Below are positions 42,322 to 52,362 of a stretch of DNA of 64,000 nucleotides, piece by piece. Source of the DNA: Lachnospiraceae bacterium (GTDB lineage: Bacteria > Bacillota > Clostridia > Lachnospirales > Lachnospiraceae); the NCBI GenBank assembly GCA_910576125.1, contig CAJTHM010000010.1, positions 62,001 to 126,000 of the forward strand. The letters run 5' to 3'. A program made the translations under genes and the position numbers. The notes under the pieces are model-generated. The model made no database searches and had not been told where the DNA came from. It saw only the letters and a program-made list of their open reading frames with translations. Position 1 is the first letter of the stretch, and the number at the start of each line of letters is the position of its first letter.

Positions 42322-42334
42322 AATCGGGAAGGGA

Positions 42335-43846
42335 ATGATGAACTGGAAAAAGACAGCTTTTAGTTATTTGATATGGTTCCTGTATACAATCCTGACCGGC
42401 GTGGGGCTGTTTATAGTCACAGAGGGAATCTGCGCGGCAGCTGGACTTGGAGACTATATGGGGATTGTGTCTGCCGTGGGGTACGTGGCTGTGGCGGGAG
42501 GGATGGCATTTGGACTGCACCGGTTCACGGTGAGCTGTGCCTCCTATACAGAGGAGAAAAGGGTACATTTCACAGTGTTGGGAGCGCTGCTGGCGGTGGC
42601 GCTTTTTGCAGTGGGATTTTTCCTCCGGCTGCAGGGAATCAGTGGCGCGGAGCATTCTTCTTCGGTGTATTATGAGGCGGCAAAGGTGACGGAGGGGCAG
42701 AGCATTCCCCAGACTGTGCATGGTGCCGTCTACTTTTATGTCCGGCTGCTGCATGTAGTATTTCGCCTGTTGGGCAATTACGCGTCTGCCGGAATCTGGG
42801 TGCAGATTGTGCTTCAGATGGCGGCTTCGCTGTTGCTGTTCCTGGTGGTAAAGCGTTCTGCGGGATTGGCGGCTTCGCTGGTGGTGCTGGGTTTTTGCAT
42901 GTGCGCGCCCTTTATGGTGCAGAGTTCCCTGGCTCTGTCGCCTCAGATGCTGTACTTTTTCCTGCTGACAGTGGCCGTGTCCTTTATGGAAGCGGGGTAC
43001 AGGGACAGGAAAGTGAAAGATGGGGAAGAAGAAAAAGGAAAGACACCTGGATTGAGCCTTAATGTGTGTTTTTTTACAGGTGTCCTGGCAGCGTTGTGCT
43101 GCTATGTGGACATTCTGGGGATATCATTGCTGTTAGCGGCCGTCGGCGGTGTTTTCTGTCATAGGGAGAATGCTGTCAGCGCCGGACGTAAGGCGGCAGG
43201 GGCTCTGCTGTGCGTGGCGGGAGCTGCCGCGGCGTTCGCCGTCTGTATTTTCCTGGATGCGGGCATGAGCGGGAAGACGGTTCAGGGAGTGGCCTTTGCC
43301 TGGCTTTCCCTGTATCGGCCTGATGGTTTTCAGCTGCCTGCCAGTGCAGGTGTTTCCGGTTCTGTAATAGAGAACTGCCTGTTGTTTGGAATCATGGCTT
43401 TTGGAATCTTCAGCTTCTGGTTCGAAAAAGGGAAAGAAAGGATTTCGGCAGGCGTGCTTGCTGCCTGCGGTATCATGGCGGCAGGCTGTTTCGGAATCTT
43501 TACGGAGGAGATGCCTGGCTTTTTCTTTCTGTATCTGGCATTTGTAGTATTGGCAGGCATCGGCTTCGGACAATGTTTCCATGCAAAGCCTGTAAAGCAG
43601 AGAGAAACACCTGTGGCGGAGGAAAAGCCGGACTGGGAGATTCTGATAGAGAGCAAAGAGGAAGAGCAGCGGAAAAAGGAGCAGCCGGAAGGAACGGAGA
43701 AAAAACAGGTGCAATTCTTAGAAAATCCTCTGCCGTTGCCGAAAAAGCATGTGAAACGCATTATGGACTATTCTTTGCCGCCTGAACAGAAGGAGAATGA
43801 CGATTTTGATATTCCTGTGGCGGAGGATGATGATTTTGATATTTAG
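42335..43846 (+). CDS. Polytopic membrane protein, probable lipid-linked-sugar transferase
   Basis: A 503-residue protein. Residues 1-~415 hold about ten hydrophobic helices; the loop between the first helices includes VYFYVRLLHVVFRL, and the layout resembles GT39/PMT-like enzymes, but I do not see a definite catalytic motif. The C-terminal ~85 residues are soluble and charged, ending NDDFDIPVAEDDDFDI, a short duplicated acidic motif. Start at ATG 42335 (or the adjacent 42338) after GGGAAGGG. Placement right after a GtrB-like enzyme suggests a donor-maker and a transferase pair. Confidence 0.65.
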   Translation: MMNWKKTAFSYLIWFLYTILTGVGLFIVTEGICAAAGLGDYMGIVSAVGYVAVAGGMAFGLHRFTVSCASYTEEKRVHFTVLGALLAVALFAVGFFLRLQGISGAEHSSSVYYEAAKVTEGQSIPQTVHGAVYFYVRLLHVVFRLLGNYASAGIWVQIVLQMAASLLLFLVVKRSAGLAASLVVLGFCMCAPFMVQSSLALSPQMLYFFLLTVAVSFMEAGYRDRKVKDGEEEKGKTPGLSLNVCFFTGVLAALCCYVDILGISLLLAAVGGVFCHRENAVSAGRKAAGALLCVAGAAAAFAVCIFLDAGMSGKTVQGVAFAWLSLYRPDGFQLPASAGVSGSVIENCLLFGIMAFGIFSFWFEKGKERISAGVLAACGIMAAGCFGIFTEEMPGFFFLYLAFVVLAGIGFGQCFHAKPVKQRETPVAEEKPDWEILIESKEEEQRKKEQPEGTEKKQVQFLENPLPLPKKHVKRIMDYSLPPEQKENDDFDIPVAEDDDFDI

Positions 43847-43887
43847 AGACCTGGTATCAGGCCGGGCCATAAAGCGTAATTGATTGT

Positions 43888-43915
43888 TTGCACTTCCGGC
43901 AGCGTTTGCCATAAT
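43888..43915 (+). promoter_or_regulatory. Possible promoter of the TepA-like gene
   Basis: TTGCAC (43888-43893), 16 bases, CATAAT (43910-43915). The predicted transcript passes through a terminator-like stem (44042-44073) before the gene. Confidence 0.4.
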
Positions 43916-44041
43916 GAAAACAGCAAATGCCACGCTGATGAAGCATATGAAAGGCAGATGGATATATGCCGTCAAACGCAGAAGTGATTGAAGGACTGGC
44001 ACGAAAATCGGAAAGCGTCCACAATACGCGGAAGACAATAT

Positions 44042-44073
44042 CAGACTCCGGTTTCAGGGTCTGGTATTTTTTT
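44042..44073 (+). terminator. Terminator/attenuator in TepA leader
   Basis: CAGAC-CC stem (44042-44049, one bulged T) pairs with GGGTCTG (44057-44063), followed by GTATTTTTTT. It lies 63 bases before the next ATG, so it either ends the upstream unit or attenuates tepA. Confidence 0.6.
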
Positions 44074-44135
44074 GCGCCAAAAGGGAATGCTATGGACATG
44101 TCGGAAATGAATACGAAGTGGAAAAGGAGAGAGAC

Positions 44136-44831
44136 ATGTCTGAGCAGAGAGATGATAAGAAAATAGAGAAAGAGGAGCACAGGGACGAGAGGATAGAGCA
44201 GACTGGCCAGGCTACGCTGGACGAGAGCGGCAAGCTGGGAGATATCCATCTGATATCCATCATCGGAGAGATTGAGGGACATGAGAATCTGTCCAACAAT
44301 TCCAAGACCACGAAATATGAACATATCCTGCCCAGCCTTGCGGCCATTGAGGACAGCAAGGACATTCAGGGCGTGCTGGTGCTCTTGAACACCATGGGCG
44401 GGGATGTGGAGGCAGGGCTGGCCATCGCGGAGATGATTGCCTCCTTGAGCAAGCCCACGGTATCCCTGGTGCTGGGCGGAAGCCATTCCATCGGGGTGCC
44501 GATTGCGGTGAGCACGGATTATTCCTTTATTGTGCCCACCGGAACCATGGTGATACATCCCGTGCGCATGAACGGCATGATTATCGGGGTGCCGCAGACA
44601 TTCGACTACTTCAAGCTGATACAGGACCGGATTACCGGGTTCGTCTGCAACCACTGCCGGATTAATAAGAAGACCCTGGAGGAGCTGATGACGGAGACAG
44701 GAATCCTCACAAAGGATGTGGGGACGATTCTCGTGGGGGAAGAGGCTGTAAATCATGGCATCATCGACGAGGTGGGCGGCATCGACAAAGCCGTGGGGAA
44801 ACTGCGGGCTATGATTGAGAGCGATACTTAA
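44136..44831 (+). CDS. ClpP-like serine protease, TepA (translocation-enhancing) type
   Basis: A 231-residue protein. An acidic N-terminus (~40 residues) precedes a ClpP/crotonase-fold domain: VLVLLNTMGGDVEAGLAIAEM, SLVLGGSHSIGVPIAVS (catalytic Ser region) and MVIHPVRMNGMIIG. It lacks the SppA-type membrane anchor. In Bacillus the relative YmfB/TepA was connected to protein export and is often followed by spoIIIE/ftsK. Here ftsK lies 2.8 kb downstream, past an AraC-DUF4091 insertion. Start ATG 44136 after AAGGAG. Convergent with AraC, overlapping by about 23 bases. Confidence 0.88.
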   Translation: MSEQRDDKKIEKEEHRDERIEQTGQATLDESGKLGDIHLISIIGEIEGHENLSNNSKTTKYEHILPSLAAIEDSKDIQGVLVLLNTMGGDVEAGLAIAEMIASLSKPTVSLVLGGSHSIGVPIAVSTDYSFIVPTGTMVIHPVRMNGMIIGVPQTFDYFKLIQDRITGFVCNHCRINKKTLEELMTETGILTKDVGTILVGEEAVNHGIIDEVGGIDKAVGKLRAMIESDT

Positions 44832-45612
44832 GCGGCGGTATCCCCATCTTTTTCCGGAAGATACGGCTGAAATAGTACTGGTCAGGATAACCCACATCGG
44901 CAGCAATGGCGCTTACGCTTTTGTCAGTCTGGGACAGCAGCTGGCAGGCCGCGCTTATCCGCTGGGCGATGACATACTCATTGGGCGAGACGCCGGTATG
45001 CTGTCTGAAAGCCGTGCGGAAAGCGGTACAGCTCATGTTCTCCATCTGGGCGAGGGAATCGATATCGATGGGATTCTGGAAAGAGCGGTGGATATATTCG
45101 ATTGCCAGCAGAGGCGGATTGCCTTTGGCACCGCTGTCCAAATGTCTGCTGGTATAGAGGAGGATTTCCCGCAGGATGCAGACGCATAGTTGCTCCGCGT
45201 CGTCATCGTTTATGATGAATTCCCGGAAAAGCTGCCGGAAACAGGAGATGATTTCTTTATGGACGCCGATGTGCTGCCTTTGGTTCAGCTTAAGTCCCGC
45301 TGCTTTGGTGAGGGAACGCGCTTCGAAGCCGGTGTAATGTACCCAGAGGTAGGCGGTCTCTCCCTGGCTGATATACTGATAGTCATGTCCCGGCTCATAG
45401 ACGATGATGTCCCCCTGGAACAGAGTACAGTCCGCCATGATCATCCTTCCTTTTAAGACATAAATGTAATAATAATCCCTCCTGACTGATTTTGAGGAAA
45501 AGGAACATGTCTCTGACACGGTGCCCACACAGTTGACCTGTAATGGAACTTTGTCATTTCTCCGATCGGCTTCGCCCTCCAGCCTGGTATGGAAATAAGT
45601 CTGTGTGTGCAT
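44809..45612 (-). CDS. AraC-family transcriptional regulator
   Basis: A 267-residue AraC/XylS protein. The N-terminal half is a cupin-like sensing domain (LKGRMIMADCTLFQGDIIVYEPGHDYQYI); the C-terminal half has two helix-turn-helix motifs (IDIDSLAQMENMSCTAFRTAFR, VSAIAADVGYPDQYYFSRIFRKKMG). Typical of sugar-responsive activators. It is divergent from a DUF4091 gene, the obvious target. Its 3' end overlaps the TepA-like gene tail to tail. ATG 45612 on the minus strand. Confidence 0.93.
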   Translation of the reverse strand: MHTQTYFHTRLEGEADRRNDKVPLQVNCVGTVSETCSFSSKSVRRDYYYIYVLKGRMIMADCTLFQGDIIVYEPGHDYQYISQGETAYLWVHYTGFEARSLTKAAGLKLNQRQHIGVHKEIISCFRQLFREFIINDDDAEQLCVCILREILLYTSRHLDSGAKGNPPLLAIEYIHRSFQNPIDIDSLAQMENMSCTAFRTAFRQHTGVSPNEYVIAQRISAACQLLSQTDKSVSAIAADVGYPDQYYFSRIFRKKMGIPPLKYRSQS

Positions 45613-45677
45613 GGCTTCACCCTCCCGTATTTGTTGAAAAGTCCATTTTTTAGGTTTGTTTATCCATTGCGGCGCCG

Positions 45678-45698
45678 TATAGTCTATTATAAACTATA
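45678..45698. promoter_or_regulatory. Palindrome in AraC-DUF4091 divergent gap
   Basis: TATAGT-N9-ACTATA (45678-45683, 45693-45698) at the midpoint of the 143-base gap. On the minus strand TTGCTA, 16 bases, TATAAT overlaps it, so it could be the AraC operator and promoter. Confidence 0.4.
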
Positions 45699-45755
45699 TT
45701 TCAGAAATAGCAACGAAATTGAATGGATTTGAGTTGAAAATCAGGAGGGATGAAC

Positions 45756-47429
45756 ATGAAATTTGAAATCGTGCAGCTGTCGTCCTTAGAGAAGGTAAGG
45801 GCAGAGGAGAGCCTGAAGCGTGACGAAATACACAAAAAGACCGTTCTGGCGGGCGAGCGCCTTTCCTATCAGATATGCATGAAATCCGATTTGCGGATGG
45901 ATGTGGCAGTCTCTGTAGAGTCCGGGCTTGGGGAAGCGGTGCGGCTGTATCTGGTGAAAGATGCCTGTATCGATGTCCCCACAAGGGAAAACGATATGGA
46001 GGGAGAGGATTATATTACGCTGGAGCCGGGCTTCATGCCGGATATCCTTGTGCCCCTGGAGGAGCAGCATTTTCTGATGAAAGTTTCCCCGCAGACAGGC
46101 ACCGTCTGGGTAAAAGTGGATATTCCGGAGGACACCCCGGCGGGGGATTATCAGGTCAAGGTGAAAATCATGCCGGTAGAGGGACAATTTCCGGAGGGGA
46201 ATACGTTCTCTTTCTCAAAGACCATGGATATCCGCGTCATTCCTGCGGCTCTGCGGGAACAGCGGCTCATCTATACCAGATGGTTCTACGCGGACTGCAT
46301 CGCGGTGCAGCACGGCGTGGAAATCTATTCCGAGAAGCATTGGGAGCTGATTGACAAATACATCGCCGCTGCAGCAGACGTAGGGGTAAATATGATTCTG
46401 GTGCCCATACATACACCGCCCCTGGATACCGCGGTGGGAACGGCGAGGCCCTGTGTGCAGCTTGTGGACATTGAGAAGAAAGGGGAGAAATACCTGTTCT
46501 CCTTTGAGAAATTCAGGCGTTTCATCGACATCTGCAAGAAGAACGGAATCCGTTATTATGAGATGGCCCATATGTTCTCCCAGTGGGGGGCGAAATGCGC
46601 GCCCAACATCATGGTGACGGAGAACGGCAGGACGGACTATATGTTCGGCTGGCATGTGGCGGCGGACTCGGAGAAATATGTATCATTCCTGAAACAGTAT
46701 ATCGAGGCCATTTCAAAGGAACTGGCGGCAGAGGGAATCAGCGAGCAGACCTACTTCCATATCTCCGATGAGCCTTCGCTGGAATCCATGGAGACCTACA
46801 AAATCGCTTCCGATATCATGAGGCCGCTGATCGGGGACAGCAAGACCTTTGACGCTCTGTCCAACTATGATTTTTATGAAAAGGGCCTCATCGCCTGCCC
46901 GGTCACAAGCGTGGGGCATATTCATGACTTCCTGGAGCATGAGATTCAGAATCAGTGGGCCTATTATTGCTGCAGCCCTGAGAAAGTGTTCACCAACAGC
47001 TTTCTGGCCATGCCCTCGCACAGGACCCGTATTTTGGGTTTTCTGCTGTATAAGTACAATATCAAGGGATTTCTGCACTGGGGCCTGAATTTCTATAATT
47101 CCTGCGTGTCCCGGTATCCCGTCAACCCCTATATCACCACATCCGGCGACAGGACATTTCCCTCCGGGGATCCCTTCATCCTCTACCCGGGCAGGAATTG
47201 CGTCTATTCCTCCATCAGAGGAGAGGTCACGTATGAGGCTGTCCAGGATATGGACATCTGCTTTGTGCTGGAAGAATATATCGGCCGGGATGCGGTGGTG
47301 GCCATGATTGACGGAGCGGCGGGACGAAATATCCGGTTTGACGATTACCCGAAAAATAAGGAATTCCTGGAAAATTTAAGGGAAGAAATGGTGGCAAAGA
47401 TAATGGAATTTTCCGCTCAGGGGAATTGA
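45756..47429 (+). CDS. DUF4091 domain protein, glycoside-hydrolase-like
   Basis: A 557-residue cytosolic protein. The N-terminal ~150 residues are beta-rich (VWVKVDIPEDTPAGDYQVKVKI); then a TIM-barrel-like region with DVGVNMILVPIHTPPLD, HISDEPSLESMETYKIA and GFLHWGLNFYNS, where HISDEPS matches the conserved Asp-Glu strand of DUF4091. The family is found in carbohydrate-degradation loci and is related to GH folds. No signal peptide. ATG 45756 (AGGAGG seven bases upstream) is preferred to ATG 45750. Substrate unknown; no transporter is nearby. Confidence 0.85.
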   Translation: MKFEIVQLSSLEKVRAEESLKRDEIHKKTVLAGERLSYQICMKSDLRMDVAVSVESGLGEAVRLYLVKDACIDVPTRENDMEGEDYITLEPGFMPDILVPLEEQHFLMKVSPQTGTVWVKVDIPEDTPAGDYQVKVKIMPVEGQFPEGNTFSFSKTMDIRVIPAALREQRLIYTRWFYADCIAVQHGVEIYSEKHWELIDKYIAAAADVGVNMILVPIHTPPLDTAVGTARPCVQLVDIEKKGEKYLFSFEKFRRFIDICKKNGIRYYEMAHMFSQWGAKCAPNIMVTENGRTDYMFGWHVAADSEKYVSFLKQYIEAISKELAAEGISEQTYFHISDEPSLESMETYKIASDIMRPLIGDSKTFDALSNYDFYEKGLIACPVTSVGHIHDFLEHEIQNQWAYYCCSPEKVFTNSFLAMPSHRTRILGFLLYKYNIKGFLHWGLNFYNSCVSRYPVNPYITTSGDRTFPSGDPFILYPGRNCVYSSIRGEVTYEAVQDMDICFVLEEYIGRDAVVAMIDGAAGRNIRFDDYPKNKEFLENLREEMVAKIMEFSAQGN

Positions 47430-47450
47430 CGGAAGCTTTATTACGGAAGA

Positions 47451-47494
47451 GAAAAGCCCGCGTTTGTGGTCAGCCCACATAGCGCGGGCTTTTC
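47451..47494. terminator. Strong terminator after DUF4091 gene
   Basis: GAAAAGCCCGCG (47451-47462) pairs perfectly with CGCGGGCTTTTC (47483-47494), with an inner TGTGG/CCACA stem. A/T runs on both sides make it usable in both directions. Confidence 0.85.
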
Positions 47495-47522
47495 CGCGCG
47501 GATTTTTCTCATGAAATAGCTA

Positions 47523-47551
47523 ATGACAATTGGAAATAAAGATGATATAAT
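47523..47551 (+). promoter_or_regulatory. Promoter of ftsK/spoIIIE
   Basis: ATGACA (47523-47528), 17 bases, TATAAT (47546-47551), 62 bases before ATG 47614. Confidence 0.65.
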
Positions 47552-47613
47552 GGAAAAATCGCTGATGTACTATTCTGAGTGTCAGTTTATGAAAGCAAGT
47601 GAGGTTGATTAAG

Positions 47614-50600
47614 ATGGCAGCTTCCAACGGAAGAAAAACAGCGTCTTCAAATAAAAGAGCTACCCAGAGTAAGAAAAGGGCCCCGGCCCAGAAGAAAAAG
47701 ACAAAGGCCCAGGCCGCCCAGGACAGCGCCCTGTTCCATGAGATAGGGCTGATAGTCCTGTTCGCTGCCATGGTGTTCTTATTTTGCTGCAATTTTGGCA
47801 TCATCGGTCCTATAGGCGATAAAATCAGCGGCGTATTGTTCGGCTTGTTCGGACTGACCGCGTATGCGGTGCCGGTACTGTTGTTTTTGGCGGTGGCGTT
47901 CTATTTCGCGAATGAGGGAAATGTGAATGCGGCGCGGAAGCTGATAGCGGGTCTGGTGCTGTTCATGATGCTGGGAATCGTCTGCGACCTGTTCGCGAAG
48001 CAGGCAGGGGGCATGGAGAAGTATGATATCAAGCTGCTGTATGAGAGCTGCCGGGACGGGAAGTCCGGCGGCGGCATTGTGGCGGGGAGTTTGAGTTTCC
48101 TGCTGCAGCAGTATCTGGAAATTATCGGCACTGTTCTGGTGGTGCTGCTCTGTAGTGTCGTGAGCCTGATACTTTTGACGGAAAAGTCTCTCCTGAGCAG
48201 TGTGAAAAGAGGCGGCAGCCGGGTGCGGGAGCTGTCCAGGGAGGATGCGGCCTGGCGCAGGGAGCAGGCCGAGCTCCGCAGACAGGAGCAGGAAGAGAAC
48301 GCTCAGAGACGCAGAGAGCAGGCCGAACTCCGCAGGCAGGAGCAGGAGGAGAATGCCCGGAGACGTAAAACACGGACTGAACTCCGCAGGCAGGAACAGG
48401 AGGAAGCAAAAGCCAGGAAAGCGAAGGAGCGCAGGCTGAAAGCGGAGGAGAAAGAGAACGAGAAGATTCTGCGGATGGAGCGGAAAGTATCCGGCGTCAT
48501 ATTGGATACGGCGCTGCCCAAGCCGGAGGAAAATATCTCCCGCCGGGATGATATTCATGAAATCATCCTCCCGGAGGAGGAGGCAGCCGTGGAGGCGCCT
48601 CTGCAGGAGACCTATAAGGCAGAGCCCGTGGAGACGGCTGAAAAGGAGCCGGAATTCGATTTTGAGAAGATACCCATCCGGGGCATCCACCAGGTGATTG
48701 TGAATGAGGAGCCGGAGGCGGAAGAGGAGTACATACAGAAAAGCCGGACAGATAGGAACTCCTGGGAGCAGAATATTGCAAAAGAGGAGAGTTCAGGGGA
48801 TCAAGGCGCGGCCGTGGAGGAAGAACCCCGGGAGGCTATGGCGGAGACACAGCTTTCCGATGACTGGAACAGAGCGGAAATAGAAGATTCAGTGAATATG
48901 GAATCAGAAGAGGAAACACAGACATCCATGGAGCAGGAAGCCGGCAGCAGGGCATCTTCACCGGCAGAAGAGAGCTCTGCTGCCGAATCGGTCCGGGAGG
49001 CAGAGCCGTCGGCGGTTTCGCCTGCTGGTTCTGGAACCGGACAGACTCCGGCGGCAAGACCGACAGCGGTTCTGGCTTCCGGCGCCGAAAACGGTCAGAA
49101 TGGTCAGACGATGCCGGCACAGCCCAATGCCCCTGCCGCTCCGAAAGCGGCACCGAAGAAGTATATGCTCCCGCCTTTGTCTTTATTGCAGAAAGGCGCG
49201 GCAGCCACAGGAGATTCCGCCAGGGAACTCCGTGAGACGGCCATGCTTCTGCAGCAGACCCTTGGCACTTTTGGCGTAAAGGTGACCATTACGGATATCA
49301 GCCAGGGACCCAGCGTGACCCGCTACGAGCTGCAGCCGGAGCAGGGCGTGAAAGTCTCTAAAATCGTAGGCCTGTCGGATGATATCAAGATGCATCTGGC
49401 GGCGACGGATATCAGAATCGAGGCGCCCATCCCCGGCAAAGCCGCAATCGGAATCGAGGTGCCTAACAAGGAGACTATGGCGGTTGCACTGCGCGATCTC
49501 CTGGAAAGCAAGGAATTCAAGGACTTTCCCTCTAAAATCGCTTTTGCCGTGGGAAAAGATATCGCAGGACAGACAGTGGTGTCCGACATTGCCAAGATGC
49601 CCCATATGCTCATAGCAGGCGCCACCGGCTCCGGCAAGTCGGTGTGCATCAATACCCTGATCATCAGTATTCTGTACAAAGCGCGCCCGGATGAGGTGAA
49701 GCTGATTATGGTGGATCCCAAGGTGGTGGAGCTGAGCATCTACAACGGCATTCCCCATCTGCTGGTTCCCGTGGTGACGGATCCGAAGAAAGCGTCCGCA
49801 GCTCTCAGATGGGGCGTGGCGGAGATGGAGGACAGATACCGGAAATTCGCGGAATATAATGTAAGGGATCTGAAAGGATATAACAAAAAGGTGGAGGCCA
49901 TGCGGGAAAAGGGTGCTGACGGTGCCCCGGGTGATGTAAGCGCGCCTGCCGTATTGCCGCAGATTGTCATCATCGTGGACGAGCTGGCGGATCTGATGAT
50001 GGTGTGCCCGGGGGAGGTGGAAGAGTCCATATGCCGCCTGGCACAGCTTGCCCGGGCCTGCGGCATCCATCTTATCATCGCCACCCAGCGTCCCAGCGTG
50101 GATGTCATCACGGGACTGATTAAGGCGAATATGCCCAGCCGTGCGGCTTTTTCCGTGTCCAGCGGCGTAGATTCCCGCACTATCTTAGATATGGTGGGAG
50201 CCGAGAAACTTCTGGGAAAGGGCGACATGTTGTTCTATCCTCAGGGCTATGCAAAGCCTGCCAGAGTACAGGGGGCTTTCGTGTCGGATCAGGAAGTCTC
50301 CGATGTAGTAGATTTCTGGAAGAACCAGGTATTGGGCAATACCTACGCGGAGGATATCGAGGAGAGAATCGCCAATATGGGAAGTTCTGCCGGAGGCGAT
50401 AAGGGCTCAGGCGGAAGCGATGTGGACGAATTGTTCGAGCGGGCAGGGCGGCTGATTATAGATAAGGACAAGGCATCCATAGGCATGCTCCAGAGGGCGC
50501 TGCAGATTGGTTTCAACAGGGCGGCCAGAATCATGGATCAGCTGTGCCAGTACGGCGTGGTAGGAGAGGAAGAGGGCACGAAGCCCAGAAAGATATTGAT

Positions 50601-50643
50601 GAGTCCCGAGCAGTTCGATCAGATGCTGGAAGAGATAGCGTAG
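47614..50643 (+). CDS. ftsK: DNA translocase FtsK/SpoIIIE
   Basis: A 1009-residue translocase. A Lys-rich N-terminus, about four membrane helices (residues 45-185), a long linker with ~18-residue Arg/Gln/Glu repeats ([15 protein letters not shown], around residues 215-270) and Pro/Ala/Ser stretches, then the motor with Walker [11 protein letters not shown] (from residue 669), VDELADLMM (Walker B) and [17 protein letters not shown]. The C-terminal gamma winged helix (LFERAGRLI ... RAARIMDQL) reads KOPS/SRS sites. It pumps DNA during division or sporulation. ATG 47614 lies nine bases after GTGAGG. Confidence 0.96.
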   Translation: MAASNGRKTASSNKRATQSKKRAPAQKKKTKAQAAQDSALFHEIGLIVLFAAMVFLFCCNFGIIGPIGDKISGVLFGLFGLTAYAVPVLLFLAVAFYFANEGNVNAARKLIAGLVLFMMLGIVCDLFAKQAGGMEKYDIKLLYESCRDGKSGGGIVAGSLSFLLQQYLEIIGTVLVVLLCSVVSLILLTEKSLLSSVKRGGSRVRELSREDAAWRREQAELRRQEQEENAQRRREQAELRRQEQEENARRRKTRTELRRQEQEEAKARKAKERRLKAEEKENEKILRMERKVSGVILDTALPKPEENISRRDDIHEIILPEEEAAVEAPLQETYKAEPVETAEKEPEFDFEKIPIRGIHQVIVNEEPEAEEEYIQKSRTDRNSWEQNIAKEESSGDQGAAVEEEPREAMAETQLSDDWNRAEIEDSVNMESEEETQTSMEQEAGSRASSPAEESSAAESVREAEPSAVSPAGSGTGQTPAARPTAVLASGAENGQNGQTMPAQPNAPAAPKAAPKKYMLPPLSLLQKGAAATGDSARELRETAMLLQQTLGTFGVKVTITDISQGPSVTRYELQPEQGVKVSKIVGLSDDIKMHLAATDIRIEAPIPGKAAIGIEVPNKETMAVALRDLLESKEFKDFPSKIAFAVGKDIAGQTVVSDIAKMPHMLIAGATGSGKSVCINTLIISILYKARPDEVKLIMVDPKVVELSIYNGIPHLLVPVVTDPKKASAALRWGVAEMEDRYRKFAEYNVRDLKGYNKKVEAMREKGADGAPGDVSAPAVLPQIVIIVDELADLMMVCPGEVEESICRLAQLARACGIHLIIATQRPSVDVITGLIKANMPSRAAFSVSSGVDSRTILDMVGAEKLLGKGDMLFYPQGYAKPARVQGAFVSDQEVSDVVDFWKNQVLGNTYAEDIEERIANMGSSAGGDKGSGGSDVDELFERAGRLIIDKDKASIGMLQRALQIGFNRAARIMDQLCQYGVVGEEEGTKPRKILMSPEQFDQMLEEIA
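48253..48414 (+). repeat. In-gene ~54-bp repeats in ftsK linker
   Basis: Three consecutive ~18-codon units of the type [16 protein letters not shown]; the third is diverged ([16 protein letters not shown]). They code for a charged coiled coil between the membrane and motor parts. Confidence 0.8.
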
Positions 50644-50671
50644 CCCAAGGCGGGGAGAGGAAAAGGAGAGA

Positions 50672-52345
50672 ATGATGAAGACGGATTTGCAGATCGCACA
50701 GGAAGCAGTAATGGAACCGATTGGCAAGGTGGCGGAAAAACTGGGTATCCGGGAGGATGATTTGGAACTCTATGGAAAATATAAGGCAAAGCTTTCGGAC
50801 GGATATCTGAAGAGTCTGCGGGATAAGCCGGACGGAAAGCTGATTCTGGTGACGGCCATCAATCCCACTCCGGCCGGAGAGGGCAAGACCACTACCAGCG
50901 TAGGTCTGGGGCAGGCTTTTGGAAAGCTTGGGAAAAAGGCGGTGGTGGCGCTTCGGGAGCCCTCTCTTGGACCGTGCTTCGGAATCAAGGGCGGCGCCGC
51001 GGGGGGCGGATATGCGCAGGTAGTGCCCATGGAGGAGCTGAATCTTCATTTTACGGGAGATTTTCACGCAATCACTTCCGCCAACAACCTGCTGGCGGCC
51101 CTTTTGGACAACCATATCCAGCAGGGAAATGAGCTTCAGATCGACAGCAGACAGATTATCTGGAAACGCTGTATGGATATGAATGACCGGGTGCTGCGGA
51201 ATATCGTGGTGGGCCTTGGCAGCAAAGCGGACGGTTTCGTGCGCGAAGACCATTTCGTCATCACTGTGGCCAGCGAAATCATGGCGATTCTGTGCCTGGC
51301 CGAGGATATGAAGGATTTGAAAGAGAGGCTGTCAAGAATCATCGTGGCCTATAACTACGCGGGACAGCCTGTGACGGCGGGAGACCTGCAGGCGGTGGGA
51401 TCCATGGCGGCGCTTCTGAAAGATGCCATGAAACCGAATCTGATTCAGACGCTGGAGCATACGCCGGTGCTGGTCCACGGCGGGCCTTTTGCCAATATCG
51501 CCCATGGCTGTAATTCCGTCAGGGCCACCAAGGCGGCCATGAAGATGGCGGATTACTGTATCACGGAAGCGGGATTCGGAGCGGACTTGGGGGCGGAGAA
51601 ATTTTTTGATATCAAATGCCGCATCGGGGATTTGAAGCCGGATGCTGTAGTGCTTGTTGCAACCATCCGCGCTTTGAAGTATAATGGTGGTAGGAAAAAG
51701 GATGATTTGGGTGCGGAGGATTTGGAGGCGCTGGCAAAGGGTATCGAAAATCTGGAGAAACACATCGAGAATCTTCAGAAATATGGCGTGCCGGTGGTGG
51801 TGACGCTGAATTCCTTTGTGACCGACACAGAAGCGGAAATCGGGTTCGTGAGAGCTTTCTGTGAGGAACGTCGATGTGAGTTCGCCCTGTCCGAGGTGTG
51901 GGCAAAGGGCGGCGAGGGCGGTATCAGGCTGGCGGAGAAAGTACTGAAGACGCTGGAGGCGGGGCAAAACGCTTTCCGCCTGCTCTACGAGGATGATCTG
52001 TCTCTGGAGGACAAGATTCGGACCGTGGCGAAAGAAATCTATGGTGCAGGCAGCGTCAGCTTTTCCGCGGCGGCAGCGAGGCAGCTGCAGAAGCTGACAG
52101 AGCTTGGATTCGGACAGCTGCCTGTGTGCATGGCAAAGAATCAGTATTCCCTTTCGGATAATCCGAAGCTCCTGGGCCGTCCCAGAGATTTTGAGATGAC
52201 TGTGAGGGAAGTGTATGTATCAGCGGGAGCGGGATTTGTAGTGGCATTGACAGGAGATGTGATGACCATGCCCGGATTATCCAAAAGACCCTCTGCCTTT
52301 GGAATCGATGTCAATGAAGACGGCGTAATCACCGGGTTGTTCTGA
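50672..52345 (+). CDS. fhs: Formate-tetrahydrofolate ligase
   Basis: A 557-residue enzyme, family length. P-loop region [56 protein letters not shown] and [14 protein letters not shown]. It makes 10-formyl-THF from formate, ATP and THF: first THF step of the Wood-Ljungdahl methyl branch and of purine synthesis in anaerobes. Together with glyA it supplies one-carbon units. The start is one of two adjacent ATGs at 50672/50675. It follows ftsK by 28 bases. No other acetogenesis genes are in the window. Confidence 0.97.
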   Translation: MMKTDLQIAQEAVMEPIGKVAEKLGIREDDLELYGKYKAKLSDGYLKSLRDKPDGKLILVTAINPTPAGEGKTTTSVGLGQAFGKLGKKAVVALREPSLGPCFGIKGGAAGGGYAQVVPMEELNLHFTGDFHAITSANNLLAALLDNHIQQGNELQIDSRQIIWKRCMDMNDRVLRNIVVGLGSKADGFVREDHFVITVASEIMAILCLAEDMKDLKERLSRIIVAYNYAGQPVTAGDLQAVGSMAALLKDAMKPNLIQTLEHTPVLVHGGPFANIAHGCNSVRATKAAMKMADYCITEAGFGADLGAEKFFDIKCRIGDLKPDAVVLVATIRALKYNGGRKKDDLGAEDLEALAKGIENLEKHIENLQKYGVPVVVTLNSFVTDTEAEIGFVRAFCEERRCEFALSEVWAKGGEGGIRLAEKVLKTLEAGQNAFRLLYEDDLSLEDKIRTVAKEIYGAGSVSFSAAAARQLQKLTELGFGQLPVCMAKNQYSLSDNPKLLGRPRDFEMTVREVYVSAGAGFVVALTGDVMTMPGLSKRPSAFGIDVNEDGVITGLF

Positions 52346-52362
52346 ATCGAGGTAGGTCGGAT

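Noticed and set aside
42218..42334. Arg-rich N-terminal extension of the large membrane protein
   Set aside because: It is the other-frame reading of the 18-bp repeat in the preceding glycosyltransferase gene; ATG 42335 has GGGAAGGG.
43966..44166. 66-codon frame before the TepA-like gene
   Set aside because: It runs across the stem and T-run of a terminator and has no ribosome site.
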